Source of the DNA: CAZEBW01 sp964510205
Lineage (GTDB): Bacteria; Chloroflexota; Anaerolineae; VGOG01
Direction of reading: 5' to 3'
Assembly (NCBI GenBank): GCA_964510205.1
Contig: CAZEBW010000002.1
Location: forward strand, 60,957 to 124,956
DNA length: 64,000 nucleotides
Position numbers and translations under genes: made by a program. Positions 33,751-42,228 of this stretch are shown one piece after another. The notes under the pieces are model-generated. The model was not told the DNA's origin. It did not search any database and was given only the letters and a program-made list of their open reading frames with translations. How positions within the stretch are numbered: the first letter of the stretch is position 1; the number at the start of each line of letters is the position of its first letter.

Positions 33751-35034
33751 TTAGTCAGTCCAAATCTCCCGAACGGCGACGCCCAACTCGCGGCAGTCCT
33801 CGCCCAGCCCGGCCTCAGCAGGTATCAGCGTCCGATTCACCACGATGGTCACTTTGATCGGCCCGCGCGGGTTCTGTCGCAAGTCGAGCGGCGGCAAACG
33901 AAAAGAAAACGTTTGGGGATCAGCGTCAGCTAGATCGAACGTGCCCACCACCCGACTGTCAACGTAAACCCTTCCCGACTGGGGAGTGAGGGCGGGTTGA
34001 GGACACCAGGCGATCATGTGCAGCCGTCTGGAAGACCCATCGGGCCTCAGGAACACCGAAGCCCTCCTGGTCGTCCACCGCCCTTTGGGAGCCCAGTCCT
34101 CGGCCTCGTGCCAGCCGTCTCCCAGACATTGGACATCGTTCTCACCCATCAAAACGTGGGAGGGCAATCCCTCAAACCTCGATCCTTCAACTTCCAGCTT
34201 GAACTTCAGATGGCGGCGCTTCTGATCCAAACCACCCTCTTCTTTCCGACGCAGGTCGTCCAGATAATCGTAGATCACGTCGTCGGGGCAGCCGCGGGAT
34301 TTGATCTCCCCCCGCTCCAGCCAGATGGCCTGGTCACACAACTTTCTGACGTTTTCCAGGGCGTGGGAAACGAAGACCATGGTGTTGCCTTGCGCTTTGA
34401 ACTCCTCGATCTTCGCCAGGCACTTCCGCTGAAAGGATTCGTCGCCCACCGCCAGCACCTCGTCAATCAGCAGGATGTCGGGCTCGACGTTGATGGCGAT
34501 GGCGAATCCCAGGCGCATGTACATTCCGGACGAATAATGTTTCAGGGGCACGTTGATGAAGCGCTCCAGCTCAGCGAAGGCCACGATGTCCTTGAACTTG
34601 GCGTCCATTTCCTCCTGGCTCAGGCCCAGGATGGAGCCGTTGAGATAGACGTTCTCGCGGCCCGTCAGGTCGGGATGGAAGCCGGCGCCCAGTTCGATCA
34701 GCGCGGACACCTTGCCATTCACGCTGATGGTCCCCGCAGTCGGCTCCAGGATGCGCGTGATCAGCTTGAGGGCGGTGCTCTTCCCGGAGCCGTTAGGCCC
34801 GATGATGCCCAGCATCCCGCCCCGTTCCACTTCGAAGCTGACGTCCTTCAGCGCCCACAGCTCCTCCCGCGAGCGGCTGCGCCACAAAGCCCCGATCACC
34901 AATTCCTGGAAGGAGCGCGGCCTGGCGTGGTGCAGGATGAACCGCTTGGAGACCTTCTCGAAGCAGATGGCCGCCGATGTGAGCAAGGGAGCAGGGGAGC
35001 AGGGGAGCAAGGGAGCACGGGGGCAAGCCGCCAT
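33751..35034 (-). CDS. Wzt-like polysaccharide ABC exporter ATPase with C-terminal glycan-binding module
   Basis: 427 residues. Start placed at 35034, where TGATG couples it to the Wzm stop; the frame is open further upstream but overlaps Wzm. Residues about 7-20 (RAPLLPCSPAPLLT) are a translated repeat, and the ABC domain starts near ICFEKVSKRF. Walker A GPNGSGKST, signature HYSSGMYMRLGF, Walker B DILLIDEVLAVGD. The C-terminal extension (about 270-427) is a beta domain ending LIPAEAGLGEDCRELGVAV, related to the end of the 19824 protein. In O9a-type systems this domain reads the glycan cap. Confidence 0.9.
   Translation of the reverse strand: MAACPRAPLLPCSPAPLLTSAAICFEKVSKRFILHHARPRSFQELVIGALWRSRSREELWALKDVSFEVERGGMLGIIGPNGSGKSTALKLITRILEPTAGTISVNGKVSALIELGAGFHPDLTGRENVYLNGSILGLSQEEMDAKFKDIVAFAELERFINVPLKHYSSGMYMRLGFAIAINVEPDILLIDEVLAVGDESFQRKCLAKIEEFKAQGNTMVFVSHALENVRKLCDQAIWLERGEIKSRGCPDDVIYDYLDDLRRKEEGGLDQKRRHLKFKLEVEGSRFEGLPSHVLMGENDVQCLGDGWHEAEDWAPKGRWTTRRASVFLRPDGSSRRLHMIAWCPQPALTPQSGRVYVDSRVVGTFDLADADPQTFSFRLPPLDLRQNPRGPIKVTIVVNRTLIPAEAGLGEDCRELGVAVREIWTD
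34982..35028. repeat. GGGAGCAGGGGAGCAAGGG tandem repeat inside the Wzt start
   Basis: Four degenerate units of about 10 bp; read on the minus strand as PLLPCSPAPLL just after the initiator. Confidence 0.8.
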
Positions 35035-35813
35035 CAGACCTCCTCGCCGAAAACAGAGCTGTAGCGGGTGAAGACGACGTAACCCACTATCAGAGCGATC
35101 ACCGAGGTGACCAGGGTGCGGAAAATAAAGCCCGGTTCCATGGAGATGCCGTGATAGAGAACGATGCGATACCAGGAGATGAAAGAAGCCATCGGGTTGA
35201 CCCAGTACATCCACCTGGCGTACTGGGGAACCACGTCCTCAATGCGGTAGAAGACGGGGGTCAGGAAAAACCAGGCCAGCATCCCCACTTCCATGATGAT
35301 TTTGGTATCGCGGTAGAAAACGTTCAGCGTGGCGAAGATCAGGGCCAGGCCCAGGGTGAAAATCGTTTGAATGAAGATGATCAACGGCAAGTACAGCGCC
35401 CAGGGCGTGAGCCGCACCCTGAAGACCAACAGCATGGCAAAGAGGACGATCAGAGCCAGGAGGAAGTTGACCAAATTGGCCAGCACGATCGAGATCGGCA
35501 GCACCTCGCGGGGGAAGTAGACCTTCTTGATCAGATGCGCATTGCCCACGATGCTGTCAATGGCCCCCATGATGGAGGTATTGAAATAGTTCCAGGGCAG
35601 CAGGGCGCAGAGGATGAACACCGGGTACTTGGGGATGTTGGTGGGCATCAGGATGGTGAAGAGCAGAGTGTAGACGGTCATCATCAGCAAGGGATTGCCC
35701 AGACTCCAGACAAAGCCCAGGACCGAGTTGCGATAGCGCAGCTTGATGTCCCGGATGACCAGGTTCCTGACCAATTCGCGATATTCGACTAGTTCCAAGA
35801 TACGCTCTTTCAT
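35034..35813 (-). CDS. Wzm-like polysaccharide ABC exporter permease
   Basis: 259 residues, six helices of the ABC-2 type. LRYRNSVLGFVWSLGNPLL near the N-terminus and TPVFYRIEDVVPQYARWMYW plus NPMASFISWYR in the last third are typical for Wzm/TagG. GAGGTAAC precedes the ATG. It is the first gene of the minus-strand glycan operon, with a TGATG overlap into Wzt. Exports a lipid-linked polysaccharide across the cytoplasmic membrane. Confidence 0.92.
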   Translation of the reverse strand: MKERILELVEYRELVRNLVIRDIKLRYRNSVLGFVWSLGNPLLMMTVYTLLFTILMPTNIPKYPVFILCALLPWNYFNTSIMGAIDSIVGNAHLIKKVYFPREVLPISIVLANLVNFLLALIVLFAMLLVFRVRLTPWALYLPLIIFIQTIFTLGLALIFATLNVFYRDTKIIMEVGMLAWFFLTPVFYRIEDVVPQYARWMYWVNPMASFISWYRIVLYHGISMEPGFIFRTLVTSVIALIVGYVVFTRYSSVFGEEV

Positions 35814-35919
35814 CTGTTACCTCGTAAGAAGCACTGGATGCCTGCTACGTGGCCTCCTGGCAGTTGCCATGACCGGGCTCTCACCGGCTAGTAGACGACA
35901 GCTTTCAGGGCACACCAAC

Positions 35920-37058
35920 GCATTGTTGGACGGCTCTTTATGGAAACTCACTGTGCCGGAACAAAGAGCACTTCCAAGACAACTTCACCAGGATTGTCGT
36001 TATAAGCGTCTTTTTTGTCTATAGCCACAAGGATCAGCGTGTCACCTTGTGCTAGTGAGATGGAAACCGGAACACTGTACTCTTTCGCTTGCGCTTCAGC
36101 TTCGTCGGCGCTAAAGCTATATCCTAAGTTGATGATTCTGTACTCAGGATGTTCACTGATATCATTTCCAATCCATTCAACAGATCGGTTCTTGAAGACC
36201 CTCACATCTGCAAGCCATGTTGCAAGTCCTTCCGGGATACGATTGAGAGGGTAAGTTGAGTAGGCTCCATTGACATACTTGAAAATATACTGCCCGGACC
36301 GAGATGCTGTGAACAGCATTCCCTCGTTTGAGTTTCCCGGCACAGAAATTGTACCAAGTGACACAGGAGCTGGTGTTGGTGGAATTACTGGAATTTCTGG
36401 TGTGGATATTTGTGGAGTAGCTTCCTGGATCACAACCTTGCCAGTTGTACAATCAAGAGTTTGTGAACTCAATTGCTCTAACGTCAACGAGTTGAGAGCC
36501 GCGAACGGCAAGACGTCAACAAAGCTACCATCAGGGCGCTTCACCGAGATGCTACCTTCTGTCCAGACTTCTTTCCATTGCAAAGTCGTGACCGTTCTCT
36601 TCCCTGCTGGCGTCACAATCTCTACAGCAGATTTGGTTTCCAGTTCTGTGCCTAGTCTAACGCCTAGTGCTATGCCAATTTCATCACGTAACGAAGCTTT
36701 TGCCACTCCAATATTTCCCCCAAACTCAACAGCCACTTTGTTTGAGATCTCAATGTTAAACTCTGTTAGAAATTTCTTGGATCGTTCTTCCCTCTTTATC
36801 GAGTCTCTGGCGCTATCACAATTGTCAACCTGTATCTCAAAAGGACCTCCAGCGAATTGCACTTGACGGCTCTCTTGCGCGACTGAATATGCTAAGCCAG
36901 GATACGTTGCAGAACTCTCTGGCGTGGCGGGAGTTGTGGTTCCGCAAGATACGAGTATCAGTGCTGCTAACAAAGCCAACATATTGAATGTCAGAGATTT
37001 CATGTGCATTTGCCTATTGTCCTCCAACTGGCATTGGGAACGCGCCGCCTAACAATGC
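35920..37058. other. AT-richer segment bounded by 15-bp imperfect inverted repeats
   Basis: GCATTGTTGGACGGC (35920-35934) and GCCGCCTAACAATGC (37044-37058) are inverted relative to each other with 13 of 15 matches. They enclose exactly one gene, whose base composition is visibly lower in GC than both sides. The ends resemble halves of integron attC sites (GTCCAAC and GTTAGGC), but no complete attC or integrase is present. No target duplication found. Confidence 0.45.
35948..37009 (-). CDS. Lipoprotein of unknown function, atypical composition
   Basis: 353 residues from ATG 37009, with GGAGG 11 nt upstream; ATG 37003 is close. Signal peptide with lipobox LVSC near residue 22. Residues about 70-175 form a conserved-looking unit with FEIQVDNCDSA, an acidic-basic helix, VAVEFGGNIGVAKASL and VVTTLQWKEVW-type strands. 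A short Pro-rich linker near 205-215 is followed by a C-terminal beta domain. Lower GC and different codon use from its neighbours suggest recent acquisition. No enzyme motif recognised. Confidence 0.7.
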   Translation of the reverse strand: MHMKSLTFNMLALLAALILVSCGTTTPATPESSATYPGLAYSVAQESRQVQFAGGPFEIQVDNCDSARDSIKREERSKKFLTEFNIEISNKVAVEFGGNIGVAKASLRDEIGIALGVRLGTELETKSAVEIVTPAGKRTVTTLQWKEVWTEGSISVKRPDGSFVDVLPFAALNSLTLEQLSSQTLDCTTGKVVIQEATPQISTPEIPVIPPTPAPVSLGTISVPGNSNEGMLFTASRSGQYIFKYVNGAYSTYPLNRIPEGLATWLADVRVFKNRSVEWIGNDISEHPEYRIINLGYSFSADEAEAQAKEYSVPVSISLAQGDTLILVAIDKKDAYNDNPGEVVLEVLFVPAQ

Positions 37059-37335
37059 TTATAATAAGCTTCTGCTGAATGATAACGCATCCTCAACTCA
37101 TTTGAAACACACCAATTGGATCCAGACGAGAGCCGCAATGTGGCCTCCCTTATCACCGGGAGGGCCCGTCGCGCACGCCAGGAAGCCAGCCTGGTCAGCA
37201 GGCGCTGCCACAGGGTGAGCTTGGGTGGCTCTGGCAGGTCAGAGGCAGCCACGGGAGAAAGCTGCGCCAGGTCCTGGGCGATGGCCTGCATCCTTGTTTT
37301 TGCTGAATAACGAGGCCTGTTCCCGACCCCTCCAC

Positions 37336-38223
37336 TTATGCCTTGCGTCGCCGTCGTTGTCGCAACATCTCGCGGAAGCGGGGGGCCAATACCTGAATGA
37401 GGGGCGATGGCTCCGCCGGCTGCCAGTTCTTGGTGGCCTCTTCCTGAGGCACGGGCCACTTCTCCGAGGAGTGAACGATCGCGCCGGGGGCCTCGGCTGT
37501 TTCCAGCACCTCCAACGCCTGGCGGATCACGCGCATTTGCTGGGCCGCATCGTGGGGCTGGCCCAATGTGTGGCCGAAGGGAAACTCGACGGCCAGGGTG
37601 CGCGGCACGCCCACCTTTTCCGCCCAGAAGGGCATGTTGGTCACCATAATCGTGGAAAGGCCAGCCGCCTCCAGCGTTCGTGCCAGCACGGGCACGTTAC
37701 GGGCACAATCCGGTCAGGCCGGGGTGAGCAGCACACCGTCTACCTCCTCGGCTTTGAACTTCTCAGCTACCTGGGGACCGTAGGTCTGCTGCCAGGCGGT
37801 GGTATCCGCCGGGAAGCCCTGGTAGCCCATAAAAGAGTAAGCGTGTTTCGCCAGACCGCCTATACGGCCCTCGGCAGCTAACTCCTGAAAACGGTGGATG
37901 GGCAGCAGGATGTTGACGTCCTCCAGCACGTCCCGCGTGTTGATGTGCAGATGGCTGGCGCCCACTTCCGCCTGCTGGATGTCGGCGGGGATGATACGAT
38001 AAGTGGGATCGCCCCAGGTAGGCTCCTGTTTCTCCCGCTCCAGGTCAAACGGCGGCTCGACGCCCCGCTGATACAGCCCGCCCGACGTCACCAATCCGAA
38101 TTTGCAGTCGGCCAGAGGACGCGGCAGCGGCGTCCAGGGGATGGGGAGTTCTGGTTGGCAGTCGGTCATCTGGTAGAACGCGGCGATGATGCGGGGCAGA
38201 TATTTGAAACTGTCTACGGGCAT
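37336..38223 (-). CDS. Selenoprotein of the glycine/betaine/sarcosine reductase selenoprotein B family (in-frame UGA)
   Basis: 295 residues if the TGA at 37716-37714 is read as selenocysteine. Start ATG 38223 has GGAGG 5 nt upstream. Before the UGA: LVTSGGLYQRG, EPTWGDPTYRIIPADI, LHINTRDV, HAYSFMGYQGFP, VDGVLLTPA. After it: PDCARNVPVLARTLEAAG, EFPFGHTLGQP. Both halves are parts of one GrdB-like family in the same frame, and the UGA falls at the redox position as a UxxC motif. After the UGA, CGTGCC-CGTGCT-GGCACG (37696-37679) can form a stem-loop at SECIS-like distance. A nonsense mutation is the alternative, but the intact downstream half argues against it. Likely a thiol/selenol redox protein; substrate unknown. 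Confidence 0.85.
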
Positions 38224-38328
38224 TGGAGCCTCCAATCATATCTTCTCGTTCAGTTCAGCATCTTGCTGTTTCACCACATACTGCATTATAACACGACGCT
38301 TCCTCCGGTGCAAACTCGCGCGACTAAA

Positions 38329-38481
38329 AGGTGCATTTCAGTTCTGGGGCAGGTTCCGGGAAACAGACGGTGTGTCATTGCGAGGCGCATCTCTTTGCGC
38401 CGAAGCAATCCCCAGATACGGGAGGGGGAGATTGCTTCGCTTCGCTCGCAATGACACTCGCCCCAAAACTGAAATATACGT
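38329..38481. mobile_element. MITE-like element with terminal inverted repeats and 8-bp target duplication, copy 1
   Basis: 153 bp. Left end AGGTGCATTTCAGTTCTGGG, right end CCCCAAAACTGAAATATACG plus T; the ends are inverted over about 22 bp with a few mismatches. Flanked by the direct repeat CGACTAAA at 38321-38328 and 38482-38489. The interior (38371-38457) is a CATTGCGAG repeat. No coding capacity. A second copy is at 60946-61116. The rest of the 356-nt gap between the flanking genes shows nothing else recognisable. Confidence 0.85.
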
Positions 38482-38579
38482 CGACTAAACCACCGCGCTG
38501 AGAGGGCCAAGCCCCTTTCAGGGGCTGAATCTGAGCCCGCAGGGCTTCGTCCTTTTAGCGCGGGGCCTTCAGCCCTGCG

Positions 38580-41500
38580 CTAGTCCGGCGATTCGCCACC
38601 GGTAGTAGGCAACATCCCCGGCCAGAGGGAGACGTCGCTCTGGTAGCGCGGCAGCAGCTCGTGCTCGTCCTGGTACTGACTGACGATGCCGATGACGCTG
38701 TAGATTTCGCCTTTTTCCACCCAGGGCCGCTCGATGCCCGTCGCTTCCTTGATGTAGACTTTGGCTTCCCCGCTGCCGTCGTCCAGGTGCAGGGCGCCTC
38801 TGTCCCAACCCGTGATCTCGCCGACGATCTGGACCAGCAATCCTTCGTGGGCCTCGTCCACTTCGCCGGTCTTGATCACGCTTGGCTGCAGCGGCTCTCC
38901 CTCGCCCAGGCGCTGGATGTCTTCCGGCTTGGCGACCCGCATCTCCCGCTCTTCGTAGTAATCCCAGACCTGGCCGGTGATTCGCACCCTGTCCCCTTCA
39001 GACAACTCGGGACAGTCCCCCTCTCGCAAGTAGACCAGCGTGCCCGCCGTAGCGTCCTGCATGTAAAAGGACGTCTCAGCAAAGACGCCGGGCGGGGCGG
39101 TCACCTGGCCCTCGACGGTGACCAGGGTCTCCTTGGCCATTGTCTTGGTCTCGGCGATGGTCACCAAAGCGGGTCCGGGCTGCGGGGGAGGAGGCGGCAG
39201 GGGATGATTGGGGGCGCCCATCGTCACGGCGTAATCGGCCGTCCAATGGCCGCCGCCGTCCACGCTGCGGCTGAAGCTGCGGTCGTAGCCGGGGCTGCGG
39301 GTATAGTGAACTTCGTCGGCCACCGTCCCGTCGGGGCGTATCAGGCGCACCCAATCCTCGTCGTTGTTCAAGGAGACGCCGCTGTCCTTTTTGAAGAGGA
39401 CCAGGAATCCGCCGGGCGGGAGGGTCTGGTCAGCGGGGATGGTGTAGGGGCCGCTGCCCCCATCGGCCTCGTCGTCCAATTGCCAGCCGCCCAGGCCCAC
39501 CACGGCCGGGCCGGCGTTGTACAGCTCGATCCACTCGTCGTTGTAATCGGCCGTGCCGTCGCCATCCCAGTCCCGACCGTAAGGCGCGGGCATGAACTCG
39601 TTCAGCAGAACCGCGTCCGCTGGGGCTACGCCTTCCACCCAAATGGGACTGGTGTAGGCGGTGTCGCCGTCGGCCTGGGTGGCCTTGACGAAGTAGAAGT
39701 GGCCCGCCGCGCCGGGCGCGGTGGGCGTCCAAGTATGCAGCGCGGCGCCGGAGAAGCTGGCGCTGGCCACAATCAGCCCCCGGTCGAACAGCTCCAGGGC
39801 CACGCTCTCGCCGTCGGGATCACCCACGTCCACGGCAAAGGTAATGACCGGCGATTCGGCGATGGTGGAGCCCATCCAGGCGTCGCCCACGCGCAGGGCC
39901 AGGGCCAGGTTGCTGTCCTCGGTGGCGAAGGTGCGGCGGGCCCGCAATGCTTCCAAGATAGCTTCTTTGGTCAATGCTGGGGCGACGACTCCCGTGCGAT
40001 GGGGGGTGTCCGCGCCCCAATCGGGCGTCTCGGTGTCGCCGTTGTTGGCCGCGCCCACGCGCCAGCCGGCGTACAGGCTGCGCAGATACGCGCCCTCGAA
40101 AGTGAAGTACTGGTTTCTGCTGCCGTTTCCTAGCTCCTGGAGAACGATAGCCGCATCTGCTGCAGGGTCGTAGGCGAAGTCGTGAAAATCGCTGTCGGCG
40201 AAGGGATGGTTGAACTGGGCCACGGCGCCCGGTTGAGCAGCGAGCCAGGCGTAGAACTCGGACAAGCTATCATAGCTGGGATCGTCGCGGGAGGGATAGC
40301 CCTCGGTCTCGAAGACGTTGATGTGTCCTACCTCGCGGTGAGTCCACTCGAAGCCGCGCAGGGCCACGAAAGCTCCATCCACCGCGGCGGCCTCGGCCTG
40401 GGCCAAGGTATCGGCCCACCAAGCATCGTCGAGATAGTGGGAGTGATCGGTGAGGGCCAGGAAGTGCAGCCCGTTGGCCCGGGCCACGGCGTAGGCATAG
40501 CGCGGCGGCCCGCTGCCGTCGGAGTAGGTGGAATGGGAGTGGAGGCAGCCGAAGTAGGCCCACATCCCACCGGGCAGCGGGGCCGGCGGCGGGGGCGAAG
40601 GAGGCGGTGAAGGGAGGTCCGTCAGGGAGCCGGGGTTGGGCTCGGCGATGGCGAAGTCGGCGTTCATGTCATTGCTGTCGCCCGCGCCCACCCGCTGCAG
40701 CGACCTGGGGGCTGGGGCGGAGATTTTGCCGCTTACGCCCACGGCCGCGTAGTCGCCCGCCTTGTAAACAACGGCATCTACAATTTGATCAGCCGGGCCC
40801 AGGAGCACCATCTCGTCACCCGAATTGGAGAGGGCCCAGCCGCCGCTGGCCCAGGCAGTGTGCTTGACCATGTTGGGCACCGTCGGGGTATCAGCGTAAT
40901 CCGCGCCGGAGACCCGCGCCTCGAAGTCGGGATAAAACCCGAAGCGATCATAAAACTGGGCCGCGTTCTTGGCGACAACGACGAGACCCTGTGGGCCAAT
41001 GGTTGTCTGCGGGGGGAAGCGGACCATCCCCTCGCCTTTCCCTTGCGTTTCCTCGTCGCCGACCTTGTAGAAAGAGAGGTCCACCGCGTCCCCGCTAGGA
41101 TTGAACACCTCCACGAACTCGTCGCCCTCGGTCGAGGGAATCGCGCCGTCGTAGCACAGTTCGCTGATGAGGAGAGGGGCCGCGGGAGGGGGCGTGGCCG
41201 TTGGCGTCGGCGTGGGGGTGGGAATGGGGGCGCCTCCTGGCGAAGGGAAAGCTCGCTCCACGAAATCGTCCGCCTGGTCGGTGTCGGACCCCATCGGCTC
41301 GCGCTCCAGCGAATGGCCAGCGGCCACATCGGAGCAGGGCGGATCGAAAACTGTGGCGTCCGTCCCGTAGGACATCTGATCCATGATCGTCCCCGCACCA
41401 TCCCTGAGAACCAGGCGGTCGCCATCGTTGCCCAGTCCGTTGCCGATACGGCCATCGGCGACGAAGACGATGCTGCCCGTGAAGCCGGGATAGTTGGTAT

Positions 41501-42149
41501 AGAAATCCTCGGCGGCGGCGATGACCACGAAGCCGTAGGCTGGGACCGTCACCGTGGGGATGGCATCGGTGGCCATGTTGTCGCCCATCGTCCAGCCAGC
41601 CAGCTCAAGCGGCGCGGAAGCGTTGTTGTAAAGCTCCACCCATTCGTAGGCGGCGTCGGTGCCGGACTGGACGGCGTCGTACTCCACCTCGTTGATGACC
41701 ACGTCGGGGCCGACGGGAGCGACGGTGGGCGTCGCCGTGGACGTGGCCGTCGGAGTGATGGTGGCGGTTGCCGTTGGAGTAAGGGTTGCTGTTGCCGTCG
41801 CCGTTGGAGTGAACGTTGACGTTGGAGTCAACGTCGGGCTGAAGGTCGCTGTGGGGGTGACCGTGGCGGTCGCCGTGGCGGTGGGGGTCGTGGTCGCCGT
41901 CACGGTAGGAGTGGCCGTTGGAGTCAACGTAGCCGTTGCCGTCAACGTGACCGTTGCCGTAGGCGTCAGGGTGCTGGTGGGTGTGGTGGCGCTGGTCATG
42001 GTGACGGTTGGCGTCAGCGCGGCAGCAGTAGCCGTCGGCGTCTCCAACAGCCGAGGATCGTCAGCGCTGGCGCCCATCACGGCAATCATTAACAATGCGC
42101 TGCCCAGGAGGGTGATTAAAGCTAAGACGGCTATGAGTTTCTTCATCAT
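38580..42149 (-). CDS. Secreted multidomain protein: lamin-tail domains, PHP phosphoesterase domain, OB-fold domains
   Basis: 1189 residues. Signal peptide about 1-29; Thr/Pro/Ala linker about 35-145. Lamin-tail domain 1 about 148-300 (VVINEVEYDAV, WVELYN), domain 2 about 325-500 (LLISELCYDG, EFVEVFNP). PHP domain about 530-770: GCLHSHSTYSDG, LALTDHSHY, GFEWTHREVGHINVF, FNHPF supply metal-binding His/Asp as in CehA-type phosphoesterases. Lamin-tail domain 3 about 815-960 (VLLNEFMPAP, EWIELYN). Two OB-like units (VTVEGQVTAPPG, GLLVQIVGEITGW) follow, and the end is LPTTGGESPD. Possible extracellular nucleic-acid or phosphoester degradation (inference). Confidence 0.85.
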   Translation of the reverse strand: MMKKLIAVLALITLLGSALLMIAVMGASADDPRLLETPTATAAALTPTVTMTSATTPTSTLTPTATVTLTATATLTPTATPTVTATTTPTATATATVTPTATFSPTLTPTSTFTPTATATATLTPTATATITPTATSTATPTVAPVGPDVVINEVEYDAVQSGTDAAYEWVELYNNASAPLELAGWTMGDNMATDAIPTVTVPAYGFVVIAAAEDFYTNYPGFTGSIVFVADGRIGNGLGNDGDRLVLRDGAGTIMDQMSYGTDATVFDPPCSDVAAGHSLEREPMGSDTDQADDFVERAFPSPGGAPIPTPTPTPTATPPPAAPLLISELCYDGAIPSTEGDEFVEVFNPSGDAVDLSFYKVGDEETQGKGEGMVRFPPQTTIGPQGLVVVAKNAAQFYDRFGFYPDFEARVSGADYADTPTVPNMVKHTAWASGGWALSNSGDEMVLLGPADQIVDAVVYKAGDYAAVGVSGKISAPAPRSLQRVGAGDSNDMNADFAIAEPNPGSLTDLPSPPPSPPPPAPLPGGMWAYFGCLHSHSTYSDGSGPPRYAYAVARANGLHFLALTDHSHYLDDAWWADTLAQAEAAAVDGAFVALRGFEWTHREVGHINVFETEGYPSRDDPSYDSLSEFYAWLAAQPGAVAQFNHPFADSDFHDFAYDPAADAAIVLQELGNGSRNQYFTFEGAYLRSLYAGWRVGAANNGDTETPDWGADTPHRTGVVAPALTKEAILEALRARRTFATEDSNLALALRVGDAWMGSTIAESPVITFAVDVGDPDGESVALELFDRGLIVASASFSGAALHTWTPTAPGAAGHFYFVKATQADGDTAYTSPIWVEGVAPADAVLLNEFMPAPYGRDWDGDGTADYNDEWIELYNAGPAVVGLGGWQLDDEADGGSGPYTIPADQTLPPGGFLVLFKKDSGVSLNNDEDWVRLIRPDGTVADEVHYTRSPGYDRSFSRSVDGGGHWTADYAVTMGAPNHPLPPPPPQPGPALVTIAETKTMAKETLVTVEGQVTAPPGVFAETSFYMQDATAGTLVYLREGDCPELSEGDRVRITGQVWDYYEEREMRVAKPEDIQRLGEGEPLQPSVIKTGEVDEAHEGLLVQIVGEITGWDRGALHLDDGSGEAKVYIKEATGIERPWVEKGEIYSVIGIVSQYQDEHELLPRYQSDVSLWPGMLPTTGGESPD

Positions 42150-42228
42150 CTCTCCCCTTTTAGCACACGGATGGGCAGGATTGGCGGATTCTTCCTCTCG
42201 ATCCGTTCATCCTGCCCATCCGTCGTTC

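Noticed and set aside
35920..37058. Complete integron cassette with attC
   Set aside because: Only half-site-like sequences; no full attC fold and no integrase nearby.
37049..37291. Small minus-strand frame starting MQAIAQDLAQLSP
   Set aside because: Protein-like in parts, but there is no proper ribosome site, no recognised family, and its end runs into the inverted repeat of the neighbouring segment. Possibly a gene remnant; not strong enough to list. Otherwise 37028-37335 shows nothing.
37714..37716. Nonsense mutation making a pseudogene
   Set aside because: Reading frame, ribosome site and conserved downstream half are intact, and the stop is UGA at the redox position, so Sec is the better explanation.
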